DNA of 64,000 nt, taken from NCBI GenBank assembly GCA_030418115.1, contig JAUHQD010000013.1, positions 52,009 to 116,008 of the forward strand, written 5' to 3'. The stretch is from Alteromonadaceae bacterium BrNp21-10. Lineage in GTDB: Bacteria; Pseudomonadota; Gammaproteobacteria; Enterobacterales; Alteromonadaceae. Position 1 is the first letter of the stretch. Every line of letters begins with the position of its first letter. Positions 55,312 to 64,000 of the stretch are shown in pieces. Position numbers and translations under genes: made by a program. The notes beneath the pieces are model-generated. The model saw nothing but the letters and a program-made list of their open reading frames with translations. It made no database searches and was not told the origin of the DNA.

Positions 55312-56223
55312 ATGTCAAATAAAATCCCATCCGTCACCCATCTAAAACAGTTGGAAGCCGAAAGTATTCATATTTTTCGTGAAGTAGCTGCCGAATTTGA
55401 TAATCCCGTGATGCTCTACTCCGTGGGTAAAGATTCGTCGGTACTGTTGCATTTAGCGCGTAAAGCCTTTGCCCCAGGGAAAATTCCATTCCCTCTCATG
55501 CATGTGGATACCACCTGGAAATTTCAGGAGATGATCTCCTTTCGCGATAAAATGGCCGAGAAGCATAAATTCGAGCTTATCGTACATAAAAATCAAGATG
55601 GCATAGATATGGGCATTAGCCCTTTTGTACATGGTAGTGCTAAGCACACCGACATTATGAAAACCGAAGGCCTAAAACAAGCGTTAAACAAATATAAATT
55701 TGATGCGGCTTTTGGTGGTGCTCGCCGTGACGAAGAAAAGTCTCGTGCAAAAGAACGGGTATATTCCTTCCGTGACAGCAATCACCGCTGGGATCCAAAA
55801 AATCAGCGTCCCGAATTATGGAATATCTACAACTCCAAAATTAACAAAGGCGAAAGCATTCGTGTATTCCCTATGTCTAACTGGACCGAATTAGATATCT
55901 GGCAATATATCTATCTGGAAGGCATTGAAATTCCTGACCTGTATCTTGCTAAGCCTCGTCCAGTAGTGGAACGTGATGGCGTATTGATTATGGTGGATGA
56001 CGACAGAATGCCACTTAATGGTGAAGTACCGGCAATGAAGTCCGTGCGCTTCCGTACACTAGGATGTTACCCGCTAACGGGTGCAGTGGAATCTACCGCC
56101 AGTACCTTGCCGGAAATTATTCAAGAAATGCTACTAACCAAAACATCTGAACGTCAGGGCCGCGTCATCGATCACGATGAAGCCGGTTCGATGGAGAAGA
56201 AAAAAATGGAAGGATATTTCTAA
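55312..56223 (+). CDS. cysD: Sulfate adenylyltransferase subunit 2
   Basis: Catalytic PAPS-reductase-fold subunit that forms adenosine 5'-phosphosulfate from ATP and sulfate with CysN. 303 residues; the P-loop-like [20 protein letters not shown] and [17 protein letters not shown] are conserved. The ATG at 55312 (GGA eight bases upstream) is used rather than a TTG at 55288. First gene of a five-gene cluster; its TAA overlaps the cysC ATG (TAATG). Confidence 0.96.
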   Translation: MSNKIPSVTHLKQLEAESIHIFREVAAEFDNPVMLYSVGKDSSVLLHLARKAFAPGKIPFPLMHVDTTWKFQEMISFRDKMAEKHKFELIVHKNQDGIDMGISPFVHGSAKHTDIMKTEGLKQALNKYKFDAAFGGARRDEEKSRAKERVYSFRDSNHRWDPKNQRPELWNIYNSKINKGESIRVFPMSNWTELDIWQYIYLEGIEIPDLYLAKPRPVVERDGVLIMVDDDRMPLNGEVPAMKSVRFRTLGCYPLTGAVESTASTLPEIIQEMLLTKTSERQGRVIDHDEAGSMEKKKMEGYF

Positions 56224-56831
56224 TGGCTAATACCCCATCAAACAATGTTGTCTGGCACGATCATAAAGTTGATAAACAACAACGCGCCCAAGCTAAAAAT
56301 CAAAAGCCTTGCGTGATCTGGTTAACCGGCTTAAGTGGTTCTGGTAAATCAACTATCGCCAATGTCCTTGAGCAAAAATTACATGCTTTAGGTAAACAAA
56401 CCTATCTTCTTGATGGCGATAATGTCCGCCATGGTTTGTGTGGCGATTTAAGTTTCAGCGATAAAGACCGCGTCGAGAATATCCGCCGTATCAGTGAAGT
56501 ATCCAAATTATTTGTAGATGCAGGGCTTATTGTCATCACCGCATTTATTTCGCCTTTCCGTACCGATCGCAACTCAGCACGACAAACCTTAGAGCAAGGT
56601 GAGTTTGTGGAAGTGTTTGTCGATACCCCTTTAGATGTCTGTGAACAACGTGATCCAAAAGGCTTGTATGAAAAAGCACGCAAAGGTGATATCAAAGACT
56701 TTACTGGCATTGGCTCAGCTTATGAAGCCCCTACGGCTGCAGAATGTCACTTGGTCTACAACGGTGAGACTGCCGAGCAATCCGCGGACATACTCATCGA
56801 ACAGTTACAGCAAAAAGGATATTTGGGTTAA
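56223..56831 (+). CDS. cysC: Adenylyl-sulfate (APS) kinase
   Basis: Phosphorylates adenosine 5'-phosphosulfate to PAPS. 202 residues with Walker [13 protein letters not shown] (about residue 35), the DGDNVRHGL motif and the APS-binding lid [17 protein letters not shown]. Both its start (with cysD) and its stop (with cysQ) overlap in TAATG, giving tight coupling. It lies between cysD and cysN, unlike in E. coli, where the order is cysDNC. Confidence 0.97.
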   Translation: MANTPSNNVVWHDHKVDKQQRAQAKNQKPCVIWLTGLSGSGKSTIANVLEQKLHALGKQTYLLDGDNVRHGLCGDLSFSDKDRVENIRRISEVSKLFVDAGLIVITAFISPFRTDRNSARQTLEQGEFVEVFVDTPLDVCEQRDPKGLYEKARKGDIKDFTGIGSAYEAPTAAECHLVYNGETAEQSADILIEQLQQKGYLG

Positions 56832-57595
56832 TGATAACCTCTCAACAAATCCAGCAGGTTATTGATATCGCTCATAAAGCTGGCGCTGCGATCATGGAAA
56901 TTTACAGCCGCGATTTTAATATTGAAGAAAAGGCCGATACCAGTCCACTAACCGAAGCTGACTTAGCCGCCCACCATATTATTGTTGATGGTTTAAAAAG
57001 CATTTCCGAGTTGCCGATTTTATCTGAAGAGTCTGCCAGTATTAGTTGGCAGGAACGCCAGACATGGCAACAATATTGGTTAGTGGATCCTCTAGACGGT
57101 ACTAAAGAATTTATCAAAAAGAACGGTGAGTTCACGGTAAATATCGCCCTCATCGATAATGGCGTTCCCGTTTTTGGTGTGGTGTATGCTCCAGTATTGG
57201 AAAAAACCTACGTAGGTAATGCGAATCAAGGTGCTTATGTCATTGAAAATGGTGAGCAGAAAGTCATCAAGGTACAGCCCCATCAATCCGGTGAGACATG
57301 GCAAGTTGTCGGCAGCCGTTCACACCAAAGCCCAGAAATTCAAGCCTATTTGGATGCGCTAGGTGGTGAAACTAACTTAGTGGCCATGGGCAGTTCGTTA
57401 AAATTATGTCTAGTCGCCGAAGGCGTAGCCCATGTTTATCCTCGTTTAGGCCCCACTTCAGAGTGGGACACCGGCGCAGCGCAGGCAGTAGTTGAAGCGG
57501 CGGGTGGTAAAGTTACCATCCATGACAGTGCCGAAGCCTTGCGTTACAACCAGAAAGAATCCGTTTTAAACCCTTATTTTGTAGTGAGCTGCTAA
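56831..57595 (+). CDS. cysQ: 3'(2'),5'-bisphosphate nucleotidase
   Basis: Inositol-monophosphatase family enzyme that hydrolyses PAP, the toxic by-product of PAPS use, to AMP. The 254 residues include the metal-site motifs [34 protein letters not shown] and [17 protein letters not shown]. Its insertion between cysC and cysN couples PAP removal to sulfate activation; it begins within the cysC stop and ends 2 bases before cysN. Confidence 0.95.
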   Translation: MITSQQIQQVIDIAHKAGAAIMEIYSRDFNIEEKADTSPLTEADLAAHHIIVDGLKSISELPILSEESASISWQERQTWQQYWLVDPLDGTKEFIKKNGEFTVNIALIDNGVPVFGVVYAPVLEKTYVGNANQGAYVIENGEQKVIKVQPHQSGETWQVVGSRSHQSPEIQAYLDALGGETNLVAMGSSLKLCLVAEGVAHVYPRLGPTSEWDTGAAQAVVEAAGGKVTIHDSAEALRYNQKESVLNPYFVVSC

Positions 57596-57597
57596 AC

Positions 57598-59004
57598 ATG
57601 AATAGCGATAATCAATTACTTCAGTCTGATATTTTAGGCTACTTAGATCAACACGAGAAAAAAGACATGCTGCGTTTTTTAACCTGCGGCAGTGTTGATG
57701 ATGGTAAAAGTACCCTGATTGGTCGGTTGTTACACGACTCAAAGATGATCTTTGAAGACCAATTAGCGGCCATTACCAAAGACAGTAAAAAAGTCGGCAC
57801 CACTGGTGAGCGAGTAGATTTAGCGTTATTAGTTGATGGCTTACAATCCGAGCGTGAGCAAGGTATTACCATTGATGTAGCCTATCGCTACTACTCCACC
57901 GATAAACGTAAATTTATTATTGCCGACACCCCGGGGCACGAGCAATACACCCGTAACATGGTAACGGGTGCTTCTACCTGTGATTTAGCCATCATTTTAG
58001 TGGATGCTCGTGGCGGTGTAAAAACCCAAACCAAACGTCATTCGTTCTTGGTGTCGTTATTGGGTATCAAACATATTATTGTTGCCATTAATAAAATGGA
58101 CCTAAAAAACTACGATCAAAAAGTCTACGAAGAAATTAAAACCGACTATTTGCGTTTCTCTGCACAGTTAGATATTCCTAATATCCACTTTGTGCCAATT
58201 TCAGCTTTAGAGGGCGATAACGTTGTTAATCGCAGCGACAACACCCCTTGGTATCAAGGTGAAACCTTGATGGAAATGCTGGAAAACATTGAAATTGCCG
58301 CAGACATGAACATCGATGATTTTCGTTTCCCGGTGCAATACGTTAATCGCCCAGACCTTAACTTCCGTGGTTTTGCCGGTACGGTGGTGTCTGGCACCAT
58401 TAAACCTGGTGATGAAATCATCGCATTACCTTCAGGTAAAACCTCTAAAGTAAAAGCCATTGAAACCTTTGAAGGCCAATTGTCTGAGGCGCATCCTCCT
58501 TTAGCGGTAACCTTAACCCTTGAAGATGAAATTGATATTTCTCGCGGCGATATGATTGTGAAAAGTGACAACCTGCCTTTAGTGGGCGGTAACTTTAAAG
58601 CAACGTTGGTCTGGATGGCTGAAGATAGCATGATGCCTAACAAGCAATATGACTTTAAATTTGCTACCAAAGTGGTGCCCGGTAGTGTGAATGATATTAA
58701 CTATCGCATCGATGTGAACACATTAGAACATGGTGATGCTACCCATTTACAACTGAATGAAATAGCCGTTTGCGATATTAAACTAAACCACCCCGTTGCC
58801 TGCGATGCTTACACCAAAAATCGCGACACCGGTGGCTTTATTATTATTGACAGACTCACCAACGGTACAGTGGGTGCAGGCATGATCCAATCACAAGTGG
58901 AACAGGTCAAAAATCAACAATTCTCTGAGTTTGAGGTCGAATTTAACCAATTAGTCAGAAAGCACTTCCCTCATTGGCAAGCGCTTGATATTAATAAGCT
59001 TTGA
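57598..59004 (+). CDS. cysN: Sulfate adenylyltransferase subunit 1
   Basis: GTP-binding regulatory subunit of ATP sulfurylase. 468 residues; EF-Tu-like G domain with G1 [11 protein letters not shown]3 DTPGHEQY and G4 NKMDL, followed by two beta-barrel domains. GTP hydrolysis drives APS formation by CysD. It lacks a fused APS kinase, consistent with the separate cysC. Confidence 0.97.
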   Translation: MNSDNQLLQSDILGYLDQHEKKDMLRFLTCGSVDDGKSTLIGRLLHDSKMIFEDQLAAITKDSKKVGTTGERVDLALLVDGLQSEREQGITIDVAYRYYSTDKRKFIIADTPGHEQYTRNMVTGASTCDLAIILVDARGGVKTQTKRHSFLVSLLGIKHIIVAINKMDLKNYDQKVYEEIKTDYLRFSAQLDIPNIHFVPISALEGDNVVNRSDNTPWYQGETLMEMLENIEIAADMNIDDFRFPVQYVNRPDLNFRGFAGTVVSGTIKPGDEIIALPSGKTSKVKAIETFEGQLSEAHPPLAVTLTLEDEIDISRGDMIVKSDNLPLVGGNFKATLVWMAEDSMMPNKQYDFKFATKVVPGSVNDINYRIDVNTLEHGDATHLQLNEIAVCDIKLNHPVACDAYTKNRDTGGFIIIDRLTNGTVGAGMIQSQVEQVKNQQFSEFEVEFNQLVRKHFPHWQALDINKL

Positions 59005-59026
59005 ATTGATATAGATACCCCACAAC

Positions 59027-60754
59027 ATGGTAGTTGACCAATTATTGGTTTTAGGTATTTTTGCCTTAACGATTCTGGCGCTTGTCCTTACCGACAAGCG
59101 TCCTTCTCTTATATTCTCGGCTACCGTTTTAGCCTTACTTTTTGGCAATTTACTCTCCCTAGATCAAGTCACTCACCACTTTACCAACCAAGGCCTGCTA
59201 ACCTTAGTACTATTATTAATGGTCAGCGCGGCAGTGGATAAAACCTCCTTAATTAAGCGCCTTGCTACCAAGATAGTCGGTGCAAGCTATACCAAGAGTT
59301 ATTGGAAGCTGTTTGGTTTAGCCTTTACGTCTTCGGCACTGCTCAACAATACCGCTGTCGTCGCCACCTTAATTGGCCCGGTAAAACAGAATCAGCATCA
59401 TCCAGCATCAAGACTGTTAATACCTTTGTCCTATGCAGCCATTTTAGGCGGCACCCTAACCTTAATCGGTACCTCCACCAACCTGATTGTCGATAGCTTT
59501 TTGGTCGAACATGGGCATGCGGGATTCAAATTTTGGGATTTCACCCTTTATGGATTAGTGGCTGGTTTAGCCTGTGGCGTGGTGATGTTTATCCTCAGCC
59601 CGTTGTTACCGACGATTCAATCCGGTGCCAAAGGTTATGATGACTACTTTATTGAAGCCGACGTACAACAAGATTCGGTACTTGTCGGTAAAACCGTTGA
59701 GCAAAATCATCTACGAAATTTACCTGAGCTATTTTTAGCAGAACTTGTCCGCAGCGGCAAACTCATAAGCCCTGTCGCGCCTGACCTAGTCATCGAAGCT
59801 AACGATAAATTGATTTTCACTGGTAATATGCAACGTGTGGATAGTCTGCAGCATGTTGAAGGTTTAAATCTATTTGCTGAATGTAATGGCTTGTTGCATG
59901 ACAACCTCACCGAAGTGGTGGTTTCTAATCGCGCCAAGTTAGTCGGTAAAACCTTAAAAGAAGTAGGGTTTCGAGCGTTGTTCGATGCCGCTGTAGTGGC
60001 AATTCGCCGCGATGGTGAAGCGTTATCCGGTAAGCTTGGAGAAGTGCGCTTACAATCCGGCGATTTTTTAGTACTCGCTACTGGCCCTGACTTTGCCGCT
60101 CGACATAATCTTGCCAAAAACTTCTTTATTGTCAGTGAACATAATATTAGTAAAAAGCTCAACAGTGCGCAGGAAGCCTTAACCCTCGGTGGTTTCGTGC
60201 TCACCGTATTGTTAGCTGCCACTTCGGTTGTGCCGTTACCGTTAGGCTTATTGATGTTAGCCGCATTGTTAGTAATAACTAATGTGGTCAACCCCGATGA
60301 GCTTAAGCGCCATTTGCCCGTACATTTAATTGTGGTGATTGTCGGCGCGTTAAGTTTAGCTACTGCATTAGAAAGCTCGGGAATTATCGACAATATCAAC
60401 CACACTCTGGCGCCAATATTAATCGATAGCAGTCCATTCTATGCGTTATTGTGTGTGTATATTCTGACGTTACTGTTAACCGAGGTGGTTACCAATAATG
60501 CCGCCGCCGCATTGATGTTCCCCTTCGCTTGGGGAATATGTAACGCCATTGGCGCACCGATACTGCCGTTTGCGTTAGCTGTGGCCTTTGCTGCCAGTGC
60601 CAGCTTTATTTCACCCTATGGTTATCAAACCAACTTATTGGTATTTAGTGCCACCAATTACAAATTCAGTCACTTTGTAAAAATGGGCCTACCAGTATCC
60701 ATTGTCTATTCGAGCATTGTGCTATTGCTGATTAAAATCAGCTACGGCATGTAG
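59027..60754 (+). CDS. SLC13-family transporter with TrkA-C domains, probable sulfate uptake
   Basis: Inner-membrane protein of 575 residues: an N-terminal membrane domain (about 1-185), two TrkA-C (RCK_C) domains in the middle (about 215-285 and 305-370; VLVGKTVEQNHLRNLPELFL, LVGKTLKEVGFRALFDAAVV) and a C-terminal membrane domain with the SLC13-type NNAAAALMFPFAWGI. It begins 22 bases after cysN, so sulfate is the likely substrate, although the family also moves other anions. This permease replaces a CysTWA transporter, none of which is seen here. Confidence 0.9.
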   Translation: MVVDQLLVLGIFALTILALVLTDKRPSLIFSATVLALLFGNLLSLDQVTHHFTNQGLLTLVLLLMVSAAVDKTSLIKRLATKIVGASYTKSYWKLFGLAFTSSALLNNTAVVATLIGPVKQNQHHPASRLLIPLSYAAILGGTLTLIGTSTNLIVDSFLVEHGHAGFKFWDFTLYGLVAGLACGVVMFILSPLLPTIQSGAKGYDDYFIEADVQQDSVLVGKTVEQNHLRNLPELFLAELVRSGKLISPVAPDLVIEANDKLIFTGNMQRVDSLQHVEGLNLFAECNGLLHDNLTEVVVSNRAKLVGKTLKEVGFRALFDAAVVAIRRDGEALSGKLGEVRLQSGDFLVLATGPDFAARHNLAKNFFIVSEHNISKKLNSAQEALTLGGFVLTVLLAATSVVPLPLGLLMLAALLVITNVVNPDELKRHLPVHLIVVIVGALSLATALESSGIIDNINHTLAPILIDSSPFYALLCVYILTLLLTEVVTNNAAAALMFPFAWGICNAIGAPILPFALAVAFAASASFISPYGYQTNLLVFSATNYKFSHFVKMGLPVSIVYSSIVLLLIKISYGM

Positions 60755-60787
60755 CGCTAGCAGATTTACCAAAAAAAAATTGAATAA

Positions 60788-60815
60788 AAAAAGTCGGCAG
60801 ATTGCCGACTTTTTT
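60788..60815. terminator. Bidirectional terminator between the sulfate operon and cysS
   Basis: AAAGTCGGCA-GAT-TGCCGACTTT with A-run to the left and T-run to the right. It serves the sulfate operon on the plus strand and cysS on the minus strand, which converge here. Confidence 0.9.
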
Positions 60816-60848
60816 GTAAATGATGTTGATGCTAACCTGTGATAAAAA

Positions 60849-62225
60849 TTAAGCTTTACGCCAAACCGTACCATTGGCGCTGTCTTCCAATACGATACCC
60901 ATATTGGTTAACGCATCGCGGGCTTCATCTGCTGCCGCCCAATTTTTTGATGCGCGAGAATCATTACGTACTTTAATTAGCCGTTCAATTTCAACCACAT
61001 CTACGTCATCGCCTTGTAAGTATTCTTCAGGGCTTTGTTGCAGTAAACCAATCACGCTACCCAAGTAAATCAATATACCCGCCAATTTTTGCGCGGCGGG
61101 CATGTCCTGCACTTTGGCAATATTGATTTCACGAGCTAAATCAAACAGCACTGAGAACGCTTCTGGGCTATTAAAGTCATCATCCATAGCCGCGTTAAAA
61201 CGACTCATATATTCATTGTCGTCATCGGTATTAACCGCATTAGCGGTCACGCCACGCAGTGCGGTATACAAGCGCTCTAAACTGGAACGAGCCTGCTTGA
61301 GGTTATCTTCGGTATAATTTAGCTGACTACGATAATGGGCCGACATCAGGAAATAGCGAATGGTCTCAGCATCATGCTGCTTAAGCACTTCGCGCAAGGT
61401 AAAGAAGTTGCCCAGCGATTTAGACATTTTTTCTTCGTTCACCTGCACCATGCCCGAATGGATCCAGTAATTCACATAAGGGGTATCAAAGGCACAGCAG
61501 GATTGGGCGACTTCGTTTTCATGATGGGGGAAGATCAAATCAGAGCCGCCGCCATGAATATCAAAATGCACACCTAAATGTTTGCTGTTCATGGCTGAAC
61601 ATTCTATATGCCAGCCAGGACGCCCTTCACCCCACGGCGAATTCCACTTAGGTTCATCGGGTTTAGCTAACTTCCACAACACAAAGTCCATTTGATCGCG
61701 CTTAGCTTCATTAACGCCAACACGCGCGCCAGTATTCAACTGTTCAAGATCCTGACGGCTTAATTCGCCGTATTGGGCAAAAGTGCTAACTTCAAAAAGC
61801 ACATCACCATCATCGGCCACATAGGCATGGCCTTTATCGATAAGGCGCTGAATAACATCAATAATGTCATCAATGTGAGTGGTCACCCGCGGTTCGATAT
61901 CCGCAGGAGCTAAACCAATGGCAGCAAAATCTTCATGCATCATGGCAATAGTGCGCTCGGTTAATACCTCACAACTTTCATTGTTTTCATTAGCGCGCTT
62001 AATAATTTTGTCGTCAACATCGGTAATGTTACGCACATAAGTCACATCGTAACCAGAGTGGCGTAAGTAACGCACCATCAAGTCAAAATTTAAATAGGTT
62101 CTAGCATGCCCCATATGACATAAGTCATACACCGTAATACCACACACATACAGCCCGACTTTACCCTGTTGAATAGGCTTAAAGACTTCTTTTTGACGGG
62201 ATAAGGTGTTGAAAATGTGTAGCAT
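60849..62225 (-). CDS. cysS: Cysteine--tRNA ligase
   Basis: Class Ia synthetase charging tRNA-Cys. The 458-residue protein from the ATG at 62225 starts [15 protein letters not shown] and has the Cys/His zinc site ([15 protein letters not shown], which includes the HIGH-like HMGH), the KMSKS motif [10 protein letters not shown] and the anticodon-binding C-terminal region. E. coli CysS has 461 residues. The ORF continues upstream to 62300 but that part overlaps the ppiB promoter region. Confidence 0.96.
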   Translation of the reverse strand: MLHIFNTLSRQKEVFKPIQQGKVGLYVCGITVYDLCHMGHARTYLNFDLMVRYLRHSGYDVTYVRNITDVDDKIIKRANENNESCEVLTERTIAMMHEDFAAIGLAPADIEPRVTTHIDDIIDVIQRLIDKGHAYVADDGDVLFEVSTFAQYGELSRQDLEQLNTGARVGVNEAKRDQMDFVLWKLAKPDEPKWNSPWGEGRPGWHIECSAMNSKHLGVHFDIHGGGSDLIFPHHENEVAQSCCAFDTPYVNYWIHSGMVQVNEEKMSKSLGNFFTLREVLKQHDAETIRYFLMSAHYRSQLNYTEDNLKQARSSLERLYTALRGVTANAVNTDDDNEYMSRFNAAMDDDFNSPEAFSVLFDLAREINIAKVQDMPAAQKLAGILIYLGSVIGLLQQSPEEYLQGDDVDVVEIERLIKVRNDSRASKNWAAADEARDALTNMGIVLEDSANGTVWRKA

Positions 62226-62396
62226 AGGCGAAATACCAAATAGCAAAAAATTGAAAGGCCGGATTCTATCAGCAACCAGCAATAAGCGCACGATCTTCAC
62301 CTACAAATTACCGCTACCGTGAGTAATATTGAAATTTAACACCCTCGATAAAAAGTACGCTAAACTATGGCTCTTTTTTATTAACTGGAACTCAAC

Positions 62397-62891
62397 ATGG
62401 TTAAATTGCACACTAATTTTGGCACTATCAGTATTAAAATGCTTAGCGATGAAGCGCCCAAAACCGTCGAAAATTTCCTGTCTTATGCCCGTGAAGGCTT
62501 TTACGATAACACCATTTTTCACCGCGTTATCGACGGTTTTATGATCCAAGGTGGTGGTTTTGAATCAGGCTTAACTCAAAAGCCAACTAAAGACACCATT
62601 GAAAATGAAGCGAATAACGGTCTGGCCAATAATAAAGGCACCTTGGCTATGGCGCGTACTAGCGATCCTCATTCAGCCACATGCCAATTCTTTATTAATG
62701 TATCTGATAACAACTTCCTTAACTTCCGTAGTGAATCACCCGACGGTTGGGGTTATTGCGTGTTTGCTGAAGTAAGCGAAGGTATGGACGTCATCGATAA
62801 AATCAAAGTGGTTAAAACCGGTAATGCTGGTGGTCATCAAGATGTTCCCGTCGATGATGTCATTATCGAAAAGGTTGAAATTGCAGAATAA
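62397..62891 (+). CDS. ppiB: Peptidyl-prolyl cis-trans isomerase B (cyclophilin)
   Basis: Cytoplasmic cyclophilin of 164 residues catalysing proline isomerisation. Active-site segments [13 protein letters not shown] and [13 protein letters not shown] are intact, and no signal peptide is present. The ATG at 62397 follows GGAAC by eight bases. It is divergent from cysS, and lpxH follows 12 bases downstream, the gene order of E. coli cysS-ppiB-lpxH. Confidence 0.96.
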   Translation: MVKLHTNFGTISIKMLSDEAPKTVENFLSYAREGFYDNTIFHRVIDGFMIQGGGFESGLTQKPTKDTIENEANNGLANNKGTLAMARTSDPHSATCQFFINVSDNNFLNFRSESPDGWGYCVFAEVSEGMDVIDKIKVVKTGNAGGHQDVPVDDVIIEKVEIAE

Positions 62892-62903
62892 AACGGCGTT
62901 ATT

Positions 62904-63638
62904 TTGAACACTCTGTTTATTGCCGACCTGCATCTTAGTGAAAGCCGCCCCGATATTACGGCGGCTTTCGTGCATTTTGTCGAGACCCAAGCCATTCATG
63001 CAGATGCCTTGTATGTATTAGGCGATTTATTTGAAGTCTGGGTCGGCGATGATGAAGATGCCCCACTACACCGCCAAGTTATGCAGTGCTTTAAGCACTT
63101 AACCGACAGTAAAGTACCGGTCTTTTTCATTCACGGTAATCGGGATTTTTTAATCGGCAAACGCTTTTCACAGCGTACCGGCGTGCAAATACTCCCAGAG
63201 CATTCACTGATTGACCTGTATGGCAAAACCGCATTGATTATGCACGGCGACACTCTATGCACTGCCGATATCGACTATCAAAAATTCCGTCGACAATCCC
63301 GTAGCTGGTGGTGGCAAACCGCGGTTCTATGCTTACCGCTAAAAATACGCCAACACATGGGTGCCAAAGCCCGGCAAAAAAGTCAGCAAATTAATCAATA
63401 CAAGTCTGAAGAAATTATGGATGTCACCCAAGCAGAAGTGATTCAACAGATGCAAGCTTTTGGCGTTAACCTACTGATCCACGGCCATACCCACCGACCT
63501 GCCATTCATCAATTCGGCATTAATGGCGAAGACGTCCAACGCGTTGTTCTCGGCGATTGGTACGAACAAGGCAGCGTATTAACGGTCTCCGCAGACAACA
63601 TGCAATTAACTCATAGCCCCTTAGCCATCGAAGGCTAA
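62904..63638 (+). CDS. lpxH: UDP-2,3-diacylglucosamine diphosphatase LpxH
   Basis: Calcineurin-like phosphoesterase that cleaves the pyrophosphate of UDP-2,3-diacylglucosamine to give lipid X in lipid A synthesis. 244 residues; metal-binding motifs DLHL, GDLFEVWVGDD, HGNRD, MHGDT and HGHTHRP are present. The start is TTG (MNTLFIADLHL with the family-typical N-terminus). It shares a transcript with ppiB. Confidence 0.96.
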   Translation: MNTLFIADLHLSESRPDITAAFVHFVETQAIHADALYVLGDLFEVWVGDDEDAPLHRQVMQCFKHLTDSKVPVFFIHGNRDFLIGKRFSQRTGVQILPEHSLIDLYGKTALIMHGDTLCTADIDYQKFRRQSRSWWWQTAVLCLPLKIRQHMGAKARQKSQQINQYKSEEIMDVTQAEVIQQMQAFGVNLLIHGHTHRPAIHQFGINGEDVQRVVLGDWYEQGSVLTVSADNMQLTHSPLAIEG

Positions 63639-63807
63639 ACATTGAGAAACTGTACCTACTAAACTGAGCCGCCATTCCAGCAGTTTTTTAGCCGGGATCC
63701 AAAACGTTGTAGATCGGTGTTTACACCGGCAATGTTTTATATTCTTCGACAACCCCATTGTGATTTCCCGTTCGTCCTGAGAGCCTATGGCTCCGGTCAA
63801 CTTATCT

Positions 63808-63880
63808 CCCGTTCGTCCTGAGCTTGTCGAAGGATAGGCAATGTTTTATTGGCTGCGCCAACCGTCATCCATGACGTTTG
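63808..63880. repeat. Composite dispersed repeat, modules D and A (right copy)
   Basis: Module D is CCCGTTCGTCCTGAGC-TTGTCGAAGGA (63808-63835), and module A is GGCTGCGCCAACCGTCATCC... (63851-63880). The same order and similar spacing occur at 25462-25571, 38 kb away, so this is a dispersed composite element rather than a local duplication. A partial extra D copy is at 63768-63784. Confidence 0.7.
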
Positions 63881-63897
63881 ATGTGGCTTAATGAATC

Positions 63898-63944
63898 TGT
63901 ACACCGATACGAGGTAAACTTCCCTTAATATAAAACGGTGTACA
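63898..63944. repeat. Inverted repeat upstream of the transposase gene
   Basis: TGTACACCG (63898-63906) and CGGTGTACA (63936-63944) are exact inverted copies flanking 29 bases, and the right one ends 2 bases before the orfA ATG. They may be part of the IS left end or an operator for transposase expression. The sequence CGGTGT..ACACCG also forms the small hairpin at 63715-63728. Confidence 0.5.
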
Positions 63945-63946
63945 AC

Positions 63947-64000
63947 ATGATGAAGACTCAACGAAAATATTCAGCAGAATTTAGAATAGATGCAGCTAAT
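63947..64000 (+). mobile_element. IS3-family insertion sequence, start of transposase orfA (cut by window edge)
   Basis: The last 18 codons read MMKTQRKYSAEFRIDAAN, the start of an IS3-type OrfA with the HTH_Tnp_1 pattern (YSAEFR..A). The element continues past the window, so its length, orfB and right end cannot be seen. Its left terminal repeat should lie at about 63890-63940. Confidence 0.75.

Larger units (their letters stand above)
63639..63946. other. Repeat-rich gap between lpxH and the IS3 element
   Basis: No protein gene is seen. It holds a hairpin CGGTGT-TT-ACACCG (63715-63728), two module D repeats (63768-63784 and 63808-63835), a CTTCGACAA/TTGTCGAAG inverted pair, module A (63851-63880) and the upstream region of the transposase gene. 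Confidence 0.65.

Noticed and set aside
59707..60405. 232-codon ORF on the minus strand opposite the SLC13 transporter gene
   Set aside because: Shadow frame; the plus-strand protein has clear family motifs across the same bases, and the antisense product is low-complexity Ser/Thr/Asn-rich without a start site.

Overview
The window is a chromosomal segment of a marine-type gammaproteobacterium. Gene content and order point to the Alteromonadales (Shewanella/Colwellia-like): tolQRAB, ruvABC-aspS, glrK-qseG-glrR, pheA facing tyrA-aroF, ffh next to rpsP-rimM-trmD-rplS, ypjD-corB, sixA, fadIJ, a moxR/Bat aerotolerance-type operon, and a cysD-C-Q-N-SLC13 sulfate operon. The order-level placement is inferred from synteny; the genus is not determined. 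The DNA is fairly AT-rich.

Layout. 1-8365 (minus): Tol-Pal envelope genes (tolB runs off the left edge), ybgC, a 650-bp gap holding a candidate small RNA on the plus strand, then the Holliday-junction genes ruvB, ruvA, ruvC and aspS. 8507-13916 (minus): the GlrK/QseG/GlrR envelope-sensing two-component system, an EF-hand protein, a TerB-like protein and an S1/P1 nuclease. 14021-19420: a signalling cluster with an HsbR-like phosphatase/kinase response regulator, its STAS partner, a YciH/SUI1 protein, a double-receiver protein, pheA with a complete pheL attenuator, and an orphan Hpt protein. 19434-21652 (minus): tyrA and aroF. 22042-28807 (minus except one gene): an SMP-30 lactonase-like lipoprotein, rplS-trmD-rimM-rpsP, an accessory insertion, a TMEM220-like membrane protein and ffh. 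29052-35288: ypjD, corB, small genes, sixA and an M16 protease. 35534-40021: a 1495-residue ligand-sensing GGDEF-EAL protein. 40343-44376: two small genes, then fadJ and fadI with a FadR-type operator. 44636-53011: moxR, DUF58, DUF4381, two VWA proteins, BatD, an ECF sigma factor and its probable membrane partner. 53096-60754: an ElaA acetyltransferase, an EAL-HDOD protein and the sulfate activation operon. 60849-63638: cysS, ppiB and lpxH. The right edge cuts into an IS3-family transposase orfA.

The least ordinary stretch is 25460-26985. It splits the normally adjacent ffh and rpsP neighbourhoods. A lone gene whose product carries a HEPN-type R-x4-H motif lies between inverted copies of composite palindromic repeats. 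The same repeat modules recur next to the IS3 element at the right end. This looks like a small horizontally spread cassette, possibly a defence or toxin-like RNase, and is the best candidate here for something undescribed. Other points of note are the candidate sRNA at 4062-4212, the pheL attenuator, the FadR box, a receiver domain that has lost its phosphoacceptor, and several genes under 60 codons.
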